A stretch of 20,490 nucleotides of DNA from JAUYQR01 sp031377265 (GCF_031377265.1 NZ_JANMET010000086.1:1-20490), one strand, 5' to 3'. Counted from the stretch's first letter, positions 7,840 through 16,428 are shown. Notes: generated by a model not told the origin, from the letters alone. Made by a program: numbers and translations.

Positions 7840-8142
7840 CCGCCTCGGCTACGCCTGTGGTGACCGCTTGTCCACGGCGCGGGCGCAGGTTTTGCTGTGC
7901 GTTGGCGCAGGGTCATGGCTTTTTGTGCAAGGTAGGCGGGGCCTAGGGTTCGGCCAAAGTCCTGAACGCGCCCCCCGCGCAAAAGACCTTCCGCATCATT
8001 CGCGACCAAAAATTTGCATCTTCGCGATTAGCAAATGACGACCTTCCGAAGATTTGCAAATTTACCAGTTCACCCTTTTGCCGCACCCTTTGCGCCGCTA
8101 TGGTCGGCCAGCGGTGCCCGGCTGGGCGCAGAGGGGGCTATG
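7840..8142. other. Divergent intergenic region, MFS gene / pccB
   Basis: About 300 bp without a gene. The half near the MFS gene is GC-rich and I see no clear promoter boxes there. From about 8003 the composition turns AT-richer and carries the TTTGCAAA cluster (separate entry). From 8061 to 8130 no convincing -10/-35 pair is visible before the GAGGGGG ribosome binding site of pccB. An ATG at 8034 in the pccB frame lies inside the operator cluster and is not a credible start. Confidence 0.6.
8013..8060. promoter_or_regulatory. Putative ScfR/PccR binding cluster upstream of pccB
   Basis: Three matches to TTTGCAAA: TTTGCATC (8013-8020, 6 of 8), TTAGCAAA (8028-8035, 7 of 8) and TTTGCAAA (8053-8060, perfect, within the palindrome ATTTGCAAAT). 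The first two also form the inverted repeat ATTTGC-N13-GCAAAT. A further inverted pair ATCTTCG/CGAAGAT (8018-8024, 8047-8053) overlaps the cluster. The match to the twin site in front of the scfR gene makes ScfR control of pccB likely. Confidence 0.7.
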
Positions 8143-9675
8143 ATGAAAGACATCCTGGGAGAGCTTGAGGCGCGCCGCAAGATAGCACGTGCCGGTGGCG
8201 GCGAGGCGCGGGTGGCGGCCCAGCATGCCAAGGGCAAGCTGACCGCGCGCGAGCGGATCGAGCTGCTGCTGGACGAAGGGTCGTTCGAGGAATTCGACAT
8301 GTTCGTTGCCCACCGGTCCACCGATTTCGGGATGGCCGAGATGCGCTATCCCGGTGACGGCGTGGTCACCGGTTGGGGCACGATCAATGGCCGCATGGTC
8401 TATGTCTTTGCACAGGACTTCACGGTTCTCGGGGGCTCGGTTTCCGAAACCCATGCCGCAAAGATCTGCAAGATCATGGACATGGCCATTCAGAACGGTG
8501 CGCCGGTGATCGGCATCAACGATTCCGGCGGCGCGCGAATTCAAGAGGGCGTGGGATCCTTGGCCGCTTATGGCGAGGTGTTTCAGCGCAATATCATGGC
8601 CTCGGGCGTGGTGCCGCAGATCAGCCTGATCATGGGGCCTTGTGCCGGTGGCGCGGTCTATTCGCCTGCGATGACTGACTTCATCTTTATGGTGAAAGAC
8701 AGCTCCTACATGTTCGTGACCGGCCCCGATGTGGTGAAGACCGTGACCAACGAACAGGTCACCGCCGAAGATCTGGGTGGCGCTTCGACCCACACTCGCA
8801 AGTCATCGGTCGCCGACGGGGCGTTTGAAAATGATCTGGAGGCACTTGCCGAAACCCGCCGGCTGTTCGACTTCCTGCCGCTCAACAACCGCGAAAAGGC
8901 CCCGGTGCGCCCGTTCTTCGACGATCCCGCGCGGGTGGAGATGAGCCTCGATACCCTGATCCCCGACAATCCCAATCAGCCCTACGACATGAAAGAACTG
9001 ATCGCCAAGCTGGCCGACGAGGGCGATTTCTTCGAAATCCAGGCCGCGTTCGCCGCCAATATCATCATCGGCTTCATCCGGATCGAGGGGCAGTCAGTGG
9101 GGGTGGTGGCAAACCAGCCGATGGTATTGGCAGGCTGCCTTGACATTGACGCCAGCCGCAAGGCCGCACGTTTCGTGCGCTTTTGCGATGCGTTCGAAAT
9201 TCCTATTCTGACGCTGGTTGACGTGCCGGGCTTCCTTCCGGGCGTGGCGCAGGAGCTGGGCGGCGTGATCAAACACGGCGCGAAACTGCTGTTTGCCTAT
9301 GGCGAGGCGACGGTGCCGAAAGTGACAGTGCTGACCCGCAAGACCTATGGCGGCGCCTATGTGGTGATGTCGTCCAAGCATCTGCGCGGCGATTTCAACT
9401 ATGCCTGGCCCACCGCAGAAGTGGCGGTGATGGGGGCCAAAGGGGCGGTTGAAATCCTGTATCGTAGCGAACTTGGCAACCCCGAAAAGATCGCTGGCCG
9501 GGTGAAGGACTACGAAGACCGCTTTGCCAACCCCTTTGTCGCGGCCGAGCGCGGCTTCATCGACGAGGTGATCATGCCGCATTCCACCCGCCGCCGCGTG
9601 GCCCGGGCGTTTGCTTCATTGCGCGGGAAAAAACTGAGCAACCCTTGGAAAAAGCACGATAACATTCCGCTGTAG
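8143..9675 (+). CDS. pccB: Propionyl-CoA carboxylase beta subunit (carboxyltransferase)
   Basis: Transfers the carboxyl group from carboxybiotin on PccA to propionyl-CoA, giving (S)-methylmalonyl-CoA; works in the cytoplasm in an alpha6-beta6 complex. The 510-residue length matches PccB. Both crotonase-like halves are present: the N half has the GINDSGGARIQEG and GPCAGGAVYSPAMTDF segments (CoA/oxyanion region), the C half has DVPGFLPGVAQE and KTYGGAYVVMSSK. The start at 8143 (MKDILGELEARR) is set by GAGGGGG 5 nt upstream. The frame is open 108 bp further 5' but that part lies in the operator region. It is the first gene of this stretch, preceded by a TTTGCAAA cluster expected to bind the ScfR regulator, and is followed after 9 bp by a lipoprotein gene. 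Confidence 0.96.
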   Translation: MKDILGELEARRKIARAGGGEARVAAQHAKGKLTARERIELLLDEGSFEEFDMFVAHRSTDFGMAEMRYPGDGVVTGWGTINGRMVYVFAQDFTVLGGSVSETHAAKICKIMDMAIQNGAPVIGINDSGGARIQEGVGSLAAYGEVFQRNIMASGVVPQISLIMGPCAGGAVYSPAMTDFIFMVKDSSYMFVTGPDVVKTVTNEQVTAEDLGGASTHTRKSSVADGAFENDLEALAETRRLFDFLPLNNREKAPVRPFFDDPARVEMSLDTLIPDNPNQPYDMKELIAKLADEGDFFEIQAAFAANIIIGFIRIEGQSVGVVANQPMVLAGCLDIDASRKAARFVRFCDAFEIPILTLVDVPGFLPGVAQELGGVIKHGAKLLFAYGEATVPKVTVLTRKTYGGAYVVMSSKHLRGDFNYAWPTAEVAVMGAKGAVEILYRSELGNPEKIAGRVKDYEDRFANPFVAAERGFIDEVIMPHSTRRRVARAFASLRGKKLSNPWKKHDNIPL

Positions 9676-9684
9676 GAGTCTGAA

Positions 9685-10098
9685 ATGCGGCTGCCGTTGC
9701 GCTTGATTTCCGGCTTGGCGTTCGTCCTCCTCGCGGGGGCCGGCGGCTGTGAGGGCGAAGCGCCCTCAAGCGATGTGATCACAGTTCCGTCCGGTCGTGA
9801 AGTGCAGTTCCTTGATGTGATCACAAATGCACCTGGCCCGTCAGGGTCGGCCGCGCGCTTCCGCTTTGTGGTTCCCGGACTGTCCGCCGATGACGCCCAG
9901 GCGGCCTCTGCGGATATGCAGGCGCTGTGCGATACCTACGCCCTGCCGCGCACCGAAGGCATGGTTCCAAAGCCGCAGCAGATCATCATCTCATTGGCGG
10001 CAAGCGCGACCCCCTTTGGCGAGGCCGCCCCGGACGTGACGCAGTTCTTCGAAGCCTACACCCTGAAAGACGACGCCTGCATCTGGGAGGTTTTCTGA
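9685..10098 (+). CDS. Putative lipoprotein, DUF6497-like
   Basis: Protein of 137 residues with an N-terminal hydrophobic signal (LRLISGLAFVLLAGAGG) ending at Cys22, a plausible though atypical lipobox (AGGC). The mature part matches from memory the DUF6497 family of Rhodobacteraceae: VPSGREVQFLDVITNAPG, FRFVVPGL, QQIIISL and the terminal CIWEVF. Two cysteines (82 and 132) could form a disulfide in the periplasm. A TAGGAG ribosome binding site lies 6 nt before the ATG and only 9 bp separate it from pccB, so it is probably co-transcribed with pccB. Function is unknown; homologues have been mislabelled as enzymes in databases. The link to propionate metabolism is only positional. Confidence 0.85.
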   Translation: MRLPLRLISGLAFVLLAGAGGCEGEAPSSDVITVPSGREVQFLDVITNAPGPSGSAARFRFVVPGLSADDAQAASADMQALCDTYALPRTEGMVPKPQQIIISLAASATPFGEAAPDVTQFFEAYTLKDDACIWEVF

Positions 10099-10210
10099 TG
10101 CGACCCCTGGATGTTGCAAATCCCGCTGGCCACGATTCCGGCCGTGATGTAGGAACAACACAGGCCGACAACTTGCTTAGCCTGCCGTGTCATTCTGCCT
10201 TGCTTTCAGG

Positions 10211-10216
10211 TATGAT
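10211..10216 (+). promoter_or_regulatory. Weak candidate -10 box upstream of the 43-aa lipoprotein gene
   Basis: TATGAT is the only good -10-like hexamer in the 214-bp gap between the DUF6497-like gene and the next small gene. A poor -35 (TGTCAT, 10188-10193) sits 17 bp upstream. The gap otherwise shows nothing I can interpret. Low confidence. Confidence 0.25.
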
Positions 10217-10312
10217 GACTGCAGGTCGAACCCAAGCGGCCTTTGATGCAGATCGGGGACGAGTGCGCGAAGGCGTGCTCATAATCGCCCCCCAAGAAAG
10301 ATGGAGTAGAGG

Positions 10313-10444
10313 ATGTCCAAGAGCGCACGTTTCGTCATGGTGCTTGCAATGGTCGGTTTTGTTGCCGCCTGCGCGAAAAAAGAAGAAGTCGTCATTGTTG
10401 AACCGGTTTCGGTTGAGCCTACCTATACCGGCAAATACAAGTAA
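10313..10444 (+). CDS. Small putative lipoprotein (43 aa)
   Basis: A 43-codon gene: start, signal sequence SARFVMVLAMVGFVAAC with a lipobox VAAC at Cys20, then a short tail AKKEEVVIVEPVSVEPTYTG and KYK. A GGAG ribosome binding site lies 6 nt upstream of the ATG. The peptide looks like the entericidin-sized lipoproteins: after processing only 24 residues remain, with acidic/hydrophobic alternation. Function unknown. It sits between pccB and pccA with other small genes and is followed by a GC-rich hairpin. It is below common ORF length cut-offs, so may be missed in annotation. Confidence rests on the ribosome binding site plus lipobox. Confidence 0.78.
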   Translation: MSKSARFVMVLAMVGFVAACAKKEEVVIVEPVSVEPTYTGKYK

Positions 10445-10450
10445 TGGTTC

Positions 10451-10489
10451 GGGGCAGGCCCTTCAGCACCGTCTGACCACGCCTGCCCC
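10451..10489 (+). terminator. GC-rich hairpin after the 43-aa lipoprotein gene
   Basis: GGGGCAGGC (10451-10459) and GCCTGCCCC (10481-10489) are a perfect 9-bp inverted repeat with a 21-nt loop, starting 6 bp after the stop codon. There is no T-run after it, so it may be a weak terminator or a 3'-end stabiliser rather than a classic intrinsic terminator. The rest of the 10490-10600 gap shows no features I can name. Confidence 0.45.
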
Positions 10490-10600
10490 AAACCCCCGCT
10501 TCCCGCACTTGATCGCGGTTGAGGCGCCGAGTTTTCTTCCATTGTTGCAGATGATTGGCCGCACTGCGGTCTGGCGTATGCGGCGCGCTGTCGCTATCGC

Positions 10601-10630
10601 TCCTGTCTCAGATCTGCTGAGGAGACAGGA
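10601..10630 (+). promoter_or_regulatory. Hairpin covering the ribosome binding site of the 131-aa gene
   Basis: TCCTGTCTC (10601-10609) pairs perfectly with GAGACAGGA (10622-10630) around a 12-nt loop. The right arm overlaps the AGGAG ribosome binding site (10620-10624) and ends 3 nt before the ATG at 10634. An alternative inner stem CTCAG/CTGAG (10607-10611, 10617-10621) exists. The layout fits translational control, or alternatively a DNA operator; neither is proven. Confidence 0.4.
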
Positions 10631-10633
10631 CAC

Positions 10634-11029
10634 ATGCTGAAGCACCGTGGCTTTCCCGGCCGCCTTGCCGGGACCGATTTCCAGTTTACCATCCGCCGCG
10701 CCAACATGAAGGACGGCCCCGCCAAACTGATCAAGCGCGAGCGGTTCAAGGACCGCAAGCATACCGACCGGATGGCCGACCAGGGCTTCATGGCGGCGCT
10801 TTGGCAGCAATTCGGCGAAGACCCGTTCGAGCGGGGTAATCTGGACGCGGGCCGGCTGAGCTGGCTGTTCGGGCGCGAAGTGGTGCCCGCCGAAGACCCG
10901 TTTGACCCTGAAAGCTATGACGCCCTGCTGCGGATAGACGTCAAGCGCGCCGAGGCGGCCTTTCCCGCGGTATTCGCCCCCGATGCACCGGACGTCCTGA
11001 CCGACGACTGGGACGACGAGGACGAATAG
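10634..11029 (+). CDS. Conserved-looking hypothetical acidic protein (131 aa)
   Basis: I do not recognise a named family. The 131-residue product has no signal peptide or membrane segment. The N-terminal third is basic (PAKLIKRERFKDRKHTDRMA), the middle has FMAALWQQFGEDPFERGNL, and the C-terminus is strongly acidic, ending DDWDDEDE. This suggests a soluble protein, perhaps with a charged interaction tail. An AGGAG ribosome binding site lies 9 nt upstream, sequestered by a predicted hairpin. The reading frame has no cysteine and consistent G/C third positions, supporting real coding. It lies between two lipoprotein genes in the pccB-pccA interval. A role in propionyl-CoA carboxylase assembly or control would be speculation. 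Confidence 0.72.
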   Translation: MLKHRGFPGRLAGTDFQFTIRRANMKDGPAKLIKRERFKDRKHTDRMADQGFMAALWQQFGEDPFERGNLDAGRLSWLFGREVVPAEDPFDPESYDALLRIDVKRAEAAFPAVFAPDAPDVLTDDWDDEDE

Positions 11030-11198
11030 GCATGAAACCGCTTAACCCAAAGGCGATTTGGCGGGGTTTTGCCCAGGCAGTTCCTGCTGTTCGCATAGGG
11101 TTTGCAATAGGGTCGTCTGGTCGGCATTGTTTTTTTGCAGGCCAAAGTACCCAACGATGTGGCCTGAGCAGTAATGCGTGTACCCCTCACCCTTCCCT

Positions 11199-11227
11199 CC
11201 GGTCCGGCTCTTCCCAAGCCGGACCGG
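11199..11227 (+). terminator. 11-bp perfect hairpin, possible terminator without strong T-tail
   Basis: CCGGTCCGGCT and AGCCGGACCGG form a perfect 11-bp stem with a 7-nt loop (CTTCCCA). It is followed by TACTTACC, only mildly T-rich. It lies 170 bp after the 131-aa gene and upstream of the next promoter, so it may end the upstream transcript; a protein-binding or repeat element is also possible. Confidence 0.4.
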
Positions 11228-11288
11228 TACTTACCGGCACCTTTCCGCAACCGATCGGTGCTGGATGTGTGAAAAGTGCAAGAATCTA

Positions 11289-11317
11289 CTTTGAATCCCG
11301 GCGTATTGCGGTAGAAT
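11289..11317 (+). promoter_or_regulatory. Candidate promoter of the glycine-zipper lipoprotein gene
   Basis: The -10 box TAGAAT (11312-11317) is good. The -35 is CTTTGA (11289-11294, 17-bp spacer) or TTGAAT (11291-11296, 15-bp spacer). The inverted repeat TATTGCG/CGCAATA surrounds the -10 box. The implied leader is about 30 nt. Prediction by eye. Confidence 0.45.
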
Positions 11318-11354
11318 CCGTCGCAATAACAACAAACCAAAGAGGCAGTTCTAA

Positions 11355-11573
11355 ATGCGCAAGTCGCTTATCGTCTTTACCCTTCTCACCTTCCCGCTCG
11401 CCGGTTGCCTGCAGGACCCGACGTCGCGCGGCGTTGCTGGTGCCGTTGCGGGCGCTGCCGTCGCAGATGCGCTGGATGAAAACATGGTTGCCGGTGCAGC
11501 CCTCGGCGCGCTTGCCGGTGCAGCCACCTGCGGGATCGAGCTGGGCTTGCCGCCCTGCCGCTCTTCCTACTGA
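11355..11573 (+). CDS. Small glycine-zipper lipoprotein
   Basis: A 72-residue protein with a clear lipoprotein signal (MRKSLIVFTLLTFPLAGC, lipobox LAGC, Cys18). The mature part is a glycine/alanine-rich stretch (GVAGAVAGAAVADALDE, then GAALGALAGAATCG) with a GxxxG-like repeat, typical of glycine-zipper envelope lipoproteins. Such segments usually insert in or pack against membranes. Two further cysteines near the end could form a disulfide. The ribosome binding site AGAGG lies 9 nt upstream. It has its own candidate promoter and a strong terminator directly after it, so it looks like a single-gene unit placed between pccB and pccA. Function unknown. Confidence 0.85.
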   Translation: MRKSLIVFTLLTFPLAGCLQDPTSRGVAGAVAGAAVADALDENMVAGAALGALAGAATCGIELGLPPCRSSY

Positions 11574-11606
11574 ACTGACCGCCTGCGGGCGGGCTGAACC
11601 ACATTC

Positions 11607-11650
11607 AAGGACCATCCGGGCCAGCCGCCCGGGTGGTCCTTTTTCTTTTT
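11607..11650 (+). terminator. Strong intrinsic terminator directly upstream of pccA
   Basis: A 14-bp stem, AGGACCATCCGGGC (11608-11621) with GCCCGGGTGGTCCT (11627-11640) and one T-G wobble, has a 5-nt loop (CAGCC) and the tail TTTTCTTTTT (11641-11650). This is a textbook Rho-independent terminator for the glycine-zipper gene. Only 19 bp separate its end from the pccA start. Confidence 0.9.
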
Positions 11651-11669
11651 GCGCCCTGGGGGGACGTTG

Positions 11670-13670
11670 ATGTTCAAGAAGATCCTGATCGCCAATCGCG
11701 GCGAAATTGCCTGCCGTGTCATCAAGACCGCGCGCAAGATGGGGATCAAGACGGTTGCAGTCTATTCCGACGCCGATCGGGGGGCCCTCCACGTCAGCAT
11801 GGCGGATGAGGCGGTGTACATCGGTGCCTCGCCCGCCGCGCAATCCTACATCGTGATCGACAAAATCATGGCCGCCGTGCGCGCCACCGGGGCCGAAGCG
11901 GTGCATCCGGGCTATGGATTCCTCAGCGAAAACATGAACTTCGCTGCAGCACTGGAGGCGGCCGGTGTTGCCTTCATCGGCCCGCCCAGTGCGGCAATCG
12001 AAGCGATGGGTGACAAGATCACCTCCAAGAAGCTGGCGATGCAGGCGGGCGTTTCCACCGTGCCCGGCCATATGGACCTGATCGCCGATGCCGAGGAAGC
12101 TGCAAAGATTGCCGCCCAGATCGGCTATCCGGTGATGATCAAGGCCAGCGCCGGTGGGGGCGGCAAGGGCATGCGCATCGCCTGGACCGATGCCGAAGCG
12201 CGCGAGGGGTTCCAGTCCTCCAAGAACGAGGCGGCGGCCAGTTTCGGCGATGACCGCATCTTCATCGAAAAGTTCGTGACCCAGCCCCGCCATATCGAAA
12301 TTCAGGTGCTGGGCGATCAGCACGGCAACATCGTCTACCTGCACGAACGCGAATGCTCGATCCAGCGGCGCAATCAGAAGGTCATCGAAGAGGCGCCCTC
12401 GCCGTTCCTGGATGCCGCCACCCGCAAGGCGATGGGTGAACAGGCCTGCGCGCTGGCACGGGCCGTCGGCTACACCAGTGCGGGGACAGTGGAATTCATC
12501 GTCGATGGTGACCGCAACTTCTATTTCCTCGAAATGAACACCCGGCTTCAGGTCGAACACCCGGTCACCGAACTGATCACCGGCGTCGATCTGGTCGAAC
12601 AGATGATCCGCGTGGCCTACGGCGAAACGCTTCCGTTCCGGCAGGAAGACCTCAAGATCAACGGCTGGGCGATGGAAAGCCGCCTCTACGCCGAGGATCC
12701 GTATCGCAACTTCCTGCCCTCGATCGGCCGCCTCACCCGCTACCGGCCCCCGGTGGAAGGCCCCACCGCCACCGGCATCGTGCGCAATGACACCGGCGTG
12801 TTTGAGGGCGGCGAGATCAGCATGTTCTACGACCCGATGATCGCCAAGCTATGCACCTGGGCCCCCACCCGCGCCGGTGCGATCGAGGAAATGCGATTGG
12901 CACTGGATACGTTCGAGGTTGAAGGCATCGGTCACAACCTGCCTTTCGTTGGCGCGGTGATGGGCCATCCGCGCTTTCAATCAGGCAACATCACCACCGC
13001 ATTCATCGCCGAAGAATACCCCGACGGCTTCAAGGGTGCCACGCTGGACGATGCCACCCTGCGCCAGGTTGCGGCGGCGGCGGCGGCGATGAACCGGGTT
13101 GCGGAAATCCGGCGAACCCGGATCTCGGGGACGATGGACAACCATACCCGGCGGGTGGGCGATGACTGGGTGGTTTCACTGCAAGGCACCGATCACACAG
13201 TGAAAATCGCCGCCGACCATGAGGGATCAACGGTCACGTTCGCGGACGGCTCCGCGCTGCGCGTCACCTCTGACTGGACGCCGGGCCAGCCCTTGGCACG
13301 CCTTGTGGTGAACGGGGTCGCGCTGGCGATCAAAACCGCCAAGATCCCGATGGGCTTTCGGATGCGCCTGCAGGGGGCGGATCTGAAGGTTCATGTTCGC
13401 AGCCCGCGCCAGCACGATCTGTCCGGCCATATGCTGGAAAAGACCCCGCCCGACACCTCGCGCTACCTTCTTTGCCCGATGCCGGGGCTGGTGGTGAACA
13501 TCTACGTCGCGGTGGGTGACGAGGTGCAGGAAGGTCAGGCATTGGCAACGGTCGAGGCGATGAAGATGGAAAACATCCTAAAGGCGGAACGCAGCGGTGT
13601 GGTCAAATCGCTGAACGCCAAGGCCGGGGCCAGCCTCAGGGTCGACGACGTGATCATGGAGTTCGAGTGA
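11670..13670 (+). CDS. pccA: Propionyl-CoA carboxylase alpha subunit (biotin carboxylase + biotin carrier)
   Basis: ATP- and bicarbonate-dependent carboxylation of its own biotin, passing the carboxyl group to PccB. The 666 residues are the usual PccA length. In order: biotin carboxylase domain (about 1-450) with the ATP-grasp glycine loop GGGGKG (162-167) and the EMNTRLQVEHPVTE catalytic segment; a linker/BT domain (about 450-590) that binds the beta subunit; and the biotin carrier domain with EAMKMEN, biotinylated Lys632, 34 residues from the C-terminus. The start MFKKILIANRGEIACR at 11670 is the family start, with GGGGGGA about 5 nt upstream; a 7-codon TTG extension is rejected. A strong terminator ends 19 bp upstream, so its transcription is unclear. 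The stop is 2 bp from that of the convergent DUF4174 gene. Confidence 0.96.
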   Translation: MFKKILIANRGEIACRVIKTARKMGIKTVAVYSDADRGALHVSMADEAVYIGASPAAQSYIVIDKIMAAVRATGAEAVHPGYGFLSENMNFAAALEAAGVAFIGPPSAAIEAMGDKITSKKLAMQAGVSTVPGHMDLIADAEEAAKIAAQIGYPVMIKASAGGGGKGMRIAWTDAEAREGFQSSKNEAAASFGDDRIFIEKFVTQPRHIEIQVLGDQHGNIVYLHERECSIQRRNQKVIEEAPSPFLDAATRKAMGEQACALARAVGYTSAGTVEFIVDGDRNFYFLEMNTRLQVEHPVTELITGVDLVEQMIRVAYGETLPFRQEDLKINGWAMESRLYAEDPYRNFLPSIGRLTRYRPPVEGPTATGIVRNDTGVFEGGEISMFYDPMIAKLCTWAPTRAGAIEEMRLALDTFEVEGIGHNLPFVGAVMGHPRFQSGNITTAFIAEEYPDGFKGATLDDATLRQVAAAAAAMNRVAEIRRTRISGTMDNHTRRVGDDWVVSLQGTDHTVKIAADHEGSTVTFADGSALRVTSDWTPGQPLARLVVNGVALAIKTAKIPMGFRMRLQGADLKVHVRSPRQHDLSGHMLEKTPPDTSRYLLCPMPGLVVNIYVAVGDEVQEGQALATVEAMKMENILKAERSGVVKSLNAKAGASLRVDDVIMEFE

Positions 13671-13672
13671 TG

Positions 13673-14101
13673 TCACCGCCCCGCCGGGTTCTGCTCCAGC
13701 ATCTCTGTGCGGCGCAGCGGCATCTTGTCGATGGCGTGGGTGATCTCGCGCACGTCCCACGGCAGCGGTTTGCGCACCACGGGCCGCAGGTCCTTGTCCA
13801 TGATCACCAGCGAAAAGCCGCGCGGGCGCAGCTTTTGACGCCACTCGGTCTTGGCCGCAGGGTCGGTGTCGATGACAAGGATCACATCACGCTCGGCAAG
13901 CTCGGCGTAGTCGAGGGCCAGAAGCTCCATCTGGCGAACGAAGTTCGGGTCGTTCGGGCTGTCGGCAAACACCACGATGGGGCGTTTCAGGTAAAGCTGC
14001 TCGGCGAACACCACATTGGCGGCGGGCTGGGGCGCAAAATCCTGTGCGATCGCGGCCAATGGCAGAAGTACCGCGAAAACAACGGCGTAAATGGGTCTCA
14101 T
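13673..14101 (-). CDS. Secreted DUF4174 domain protein
   Basis: Periplasmic protein of 142 residues with a Sec signal peptide (MRPIYAVVFAVLLPLAAIA, cleavage before QDF). The mature part fits DUF4174, a thioredoxin-fold-like domain: RPIVVFADSPNDPNF, a helix MELLALDYAELAERDVILV, and FSLVIMDKDLRPVVRKPLPW. No CxxC is present, so it is not a redox thioredoxin. The start at 14101 has GAGAGG upstream and begins the signal peptide; the frame is open for another 309 bp upstream, but over the mutase gene. It is convergent with pccA (2-bp gap) and divergent from the mutase gene. Function is unknown. Confidence 0.88.
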   Translation of the reverse strand: MRPIYAVVFAVLLPLAAIAQDFAPQPAANVVFAEQLYLKRPIVVFADSPNDPNFVRQMELLALDYAELAERDVILVIDTDPAAKTEWRQKLRPRGFSLVIMDKDLRPVVRKPLPWDVREITHAIDKMPLRRTEMLEQNPAGR

Positions 14102-14182
14102 GATGCCTCTCTTTGATCTCCATATAGGGCAGCTTGGGCCAAATCCAAAGGGGTGTGACGGCACCTGCAAGCGGGGACCGCG

Positions 14183-16312
<2,130 letters not shown>

Positions 16313-16313
16313 C

Positions 16314-16329
16314 GTTGCATTGATGCAAC
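16314..16329. promoter_or_regulatory. Palindrome after the mutase gene
   Basis: GTTGCAT-TG-ATGCAAC is a perfect 7-bp inverted repeat beginning 1 bp after the mutase stop codon and about 100 bp before the beta-barrel gene. No T-run follows, so it is not a standard terminator. It could be an operator for the downstream gene; TTGCAT (16315-16320) might double as a -35 box with ATGAAT (16337-16342) as a poor -10. Function uncertain. Confidence 0.3.
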
Positions 16330-16428
16330 ATCGCATATGAATGTTTCCCAAACATGGGTCTGGCATGGTGACTAGGCGTAACTGCGCCTATCACCAAAAG
16401 AAAAGCAGAGCAGAGGATTGGGGCACAG

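Larger units (their letters stand above)
11030..11354 (+). other. 325-bp intergenic region before the glycine-zipper lipoprotein gene
   Basis: No convincing gene. It holds an 11-bp hairpin (11199-11227), a candidate promoter (11289-11317) and a 7-bp inverted repeat TATTGCG-N11-CGCAATA (11304-11328) that brackets the -10 box. The section 11030-11190 is more AT-rich than its neighbours, with a T-run at 11130-11136; I see nothing I can interpret in it. Confidence 0.6.

Noticed and set aside
8035..8142. 36-codon N-terminal extension of pccB
   Set aside because: Its start lies inside the TTTGCAAA cluster, it has no ribosome binding site, and known PccB proteins begin near MKDILGELE.
10098..10640. 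Open frame starting at a TGATG overlap with the DUF6497-like stop
   Set aside because: The product runs through the 43-aa lipoprotein gene in another frame and is Arg/Ser/Lys-rich without a recognisable fold; no ribosome binding site that fits.
11044..11070. Possible terminator after the 131-aa gene (AACCC/GGGTT or CCAAA/TTTGG stems with TTTT)
   Set aside because: Stems are only 5 bp with mutually exclusive pairings; too weak to call.
11032..11670. 212-codon plus-strand open frame just after the 131-aa gene
   Set aside because: Crosses a hairpin, a promoter, the glycine-zipper gene in another frame and the terminator; composition (Ser/Cys/Arg-rich) is unlike a real protein.
11286..12560. 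424-codon open frame on the minus strand over the glycine-zipper gene and the pccA start
   Set aside because: It is antisense to two well-supported genes and the intrinsic terminator, and its product is His/Gly/Asp-rich low-quality sequence typical of a high-GC shadow frame.
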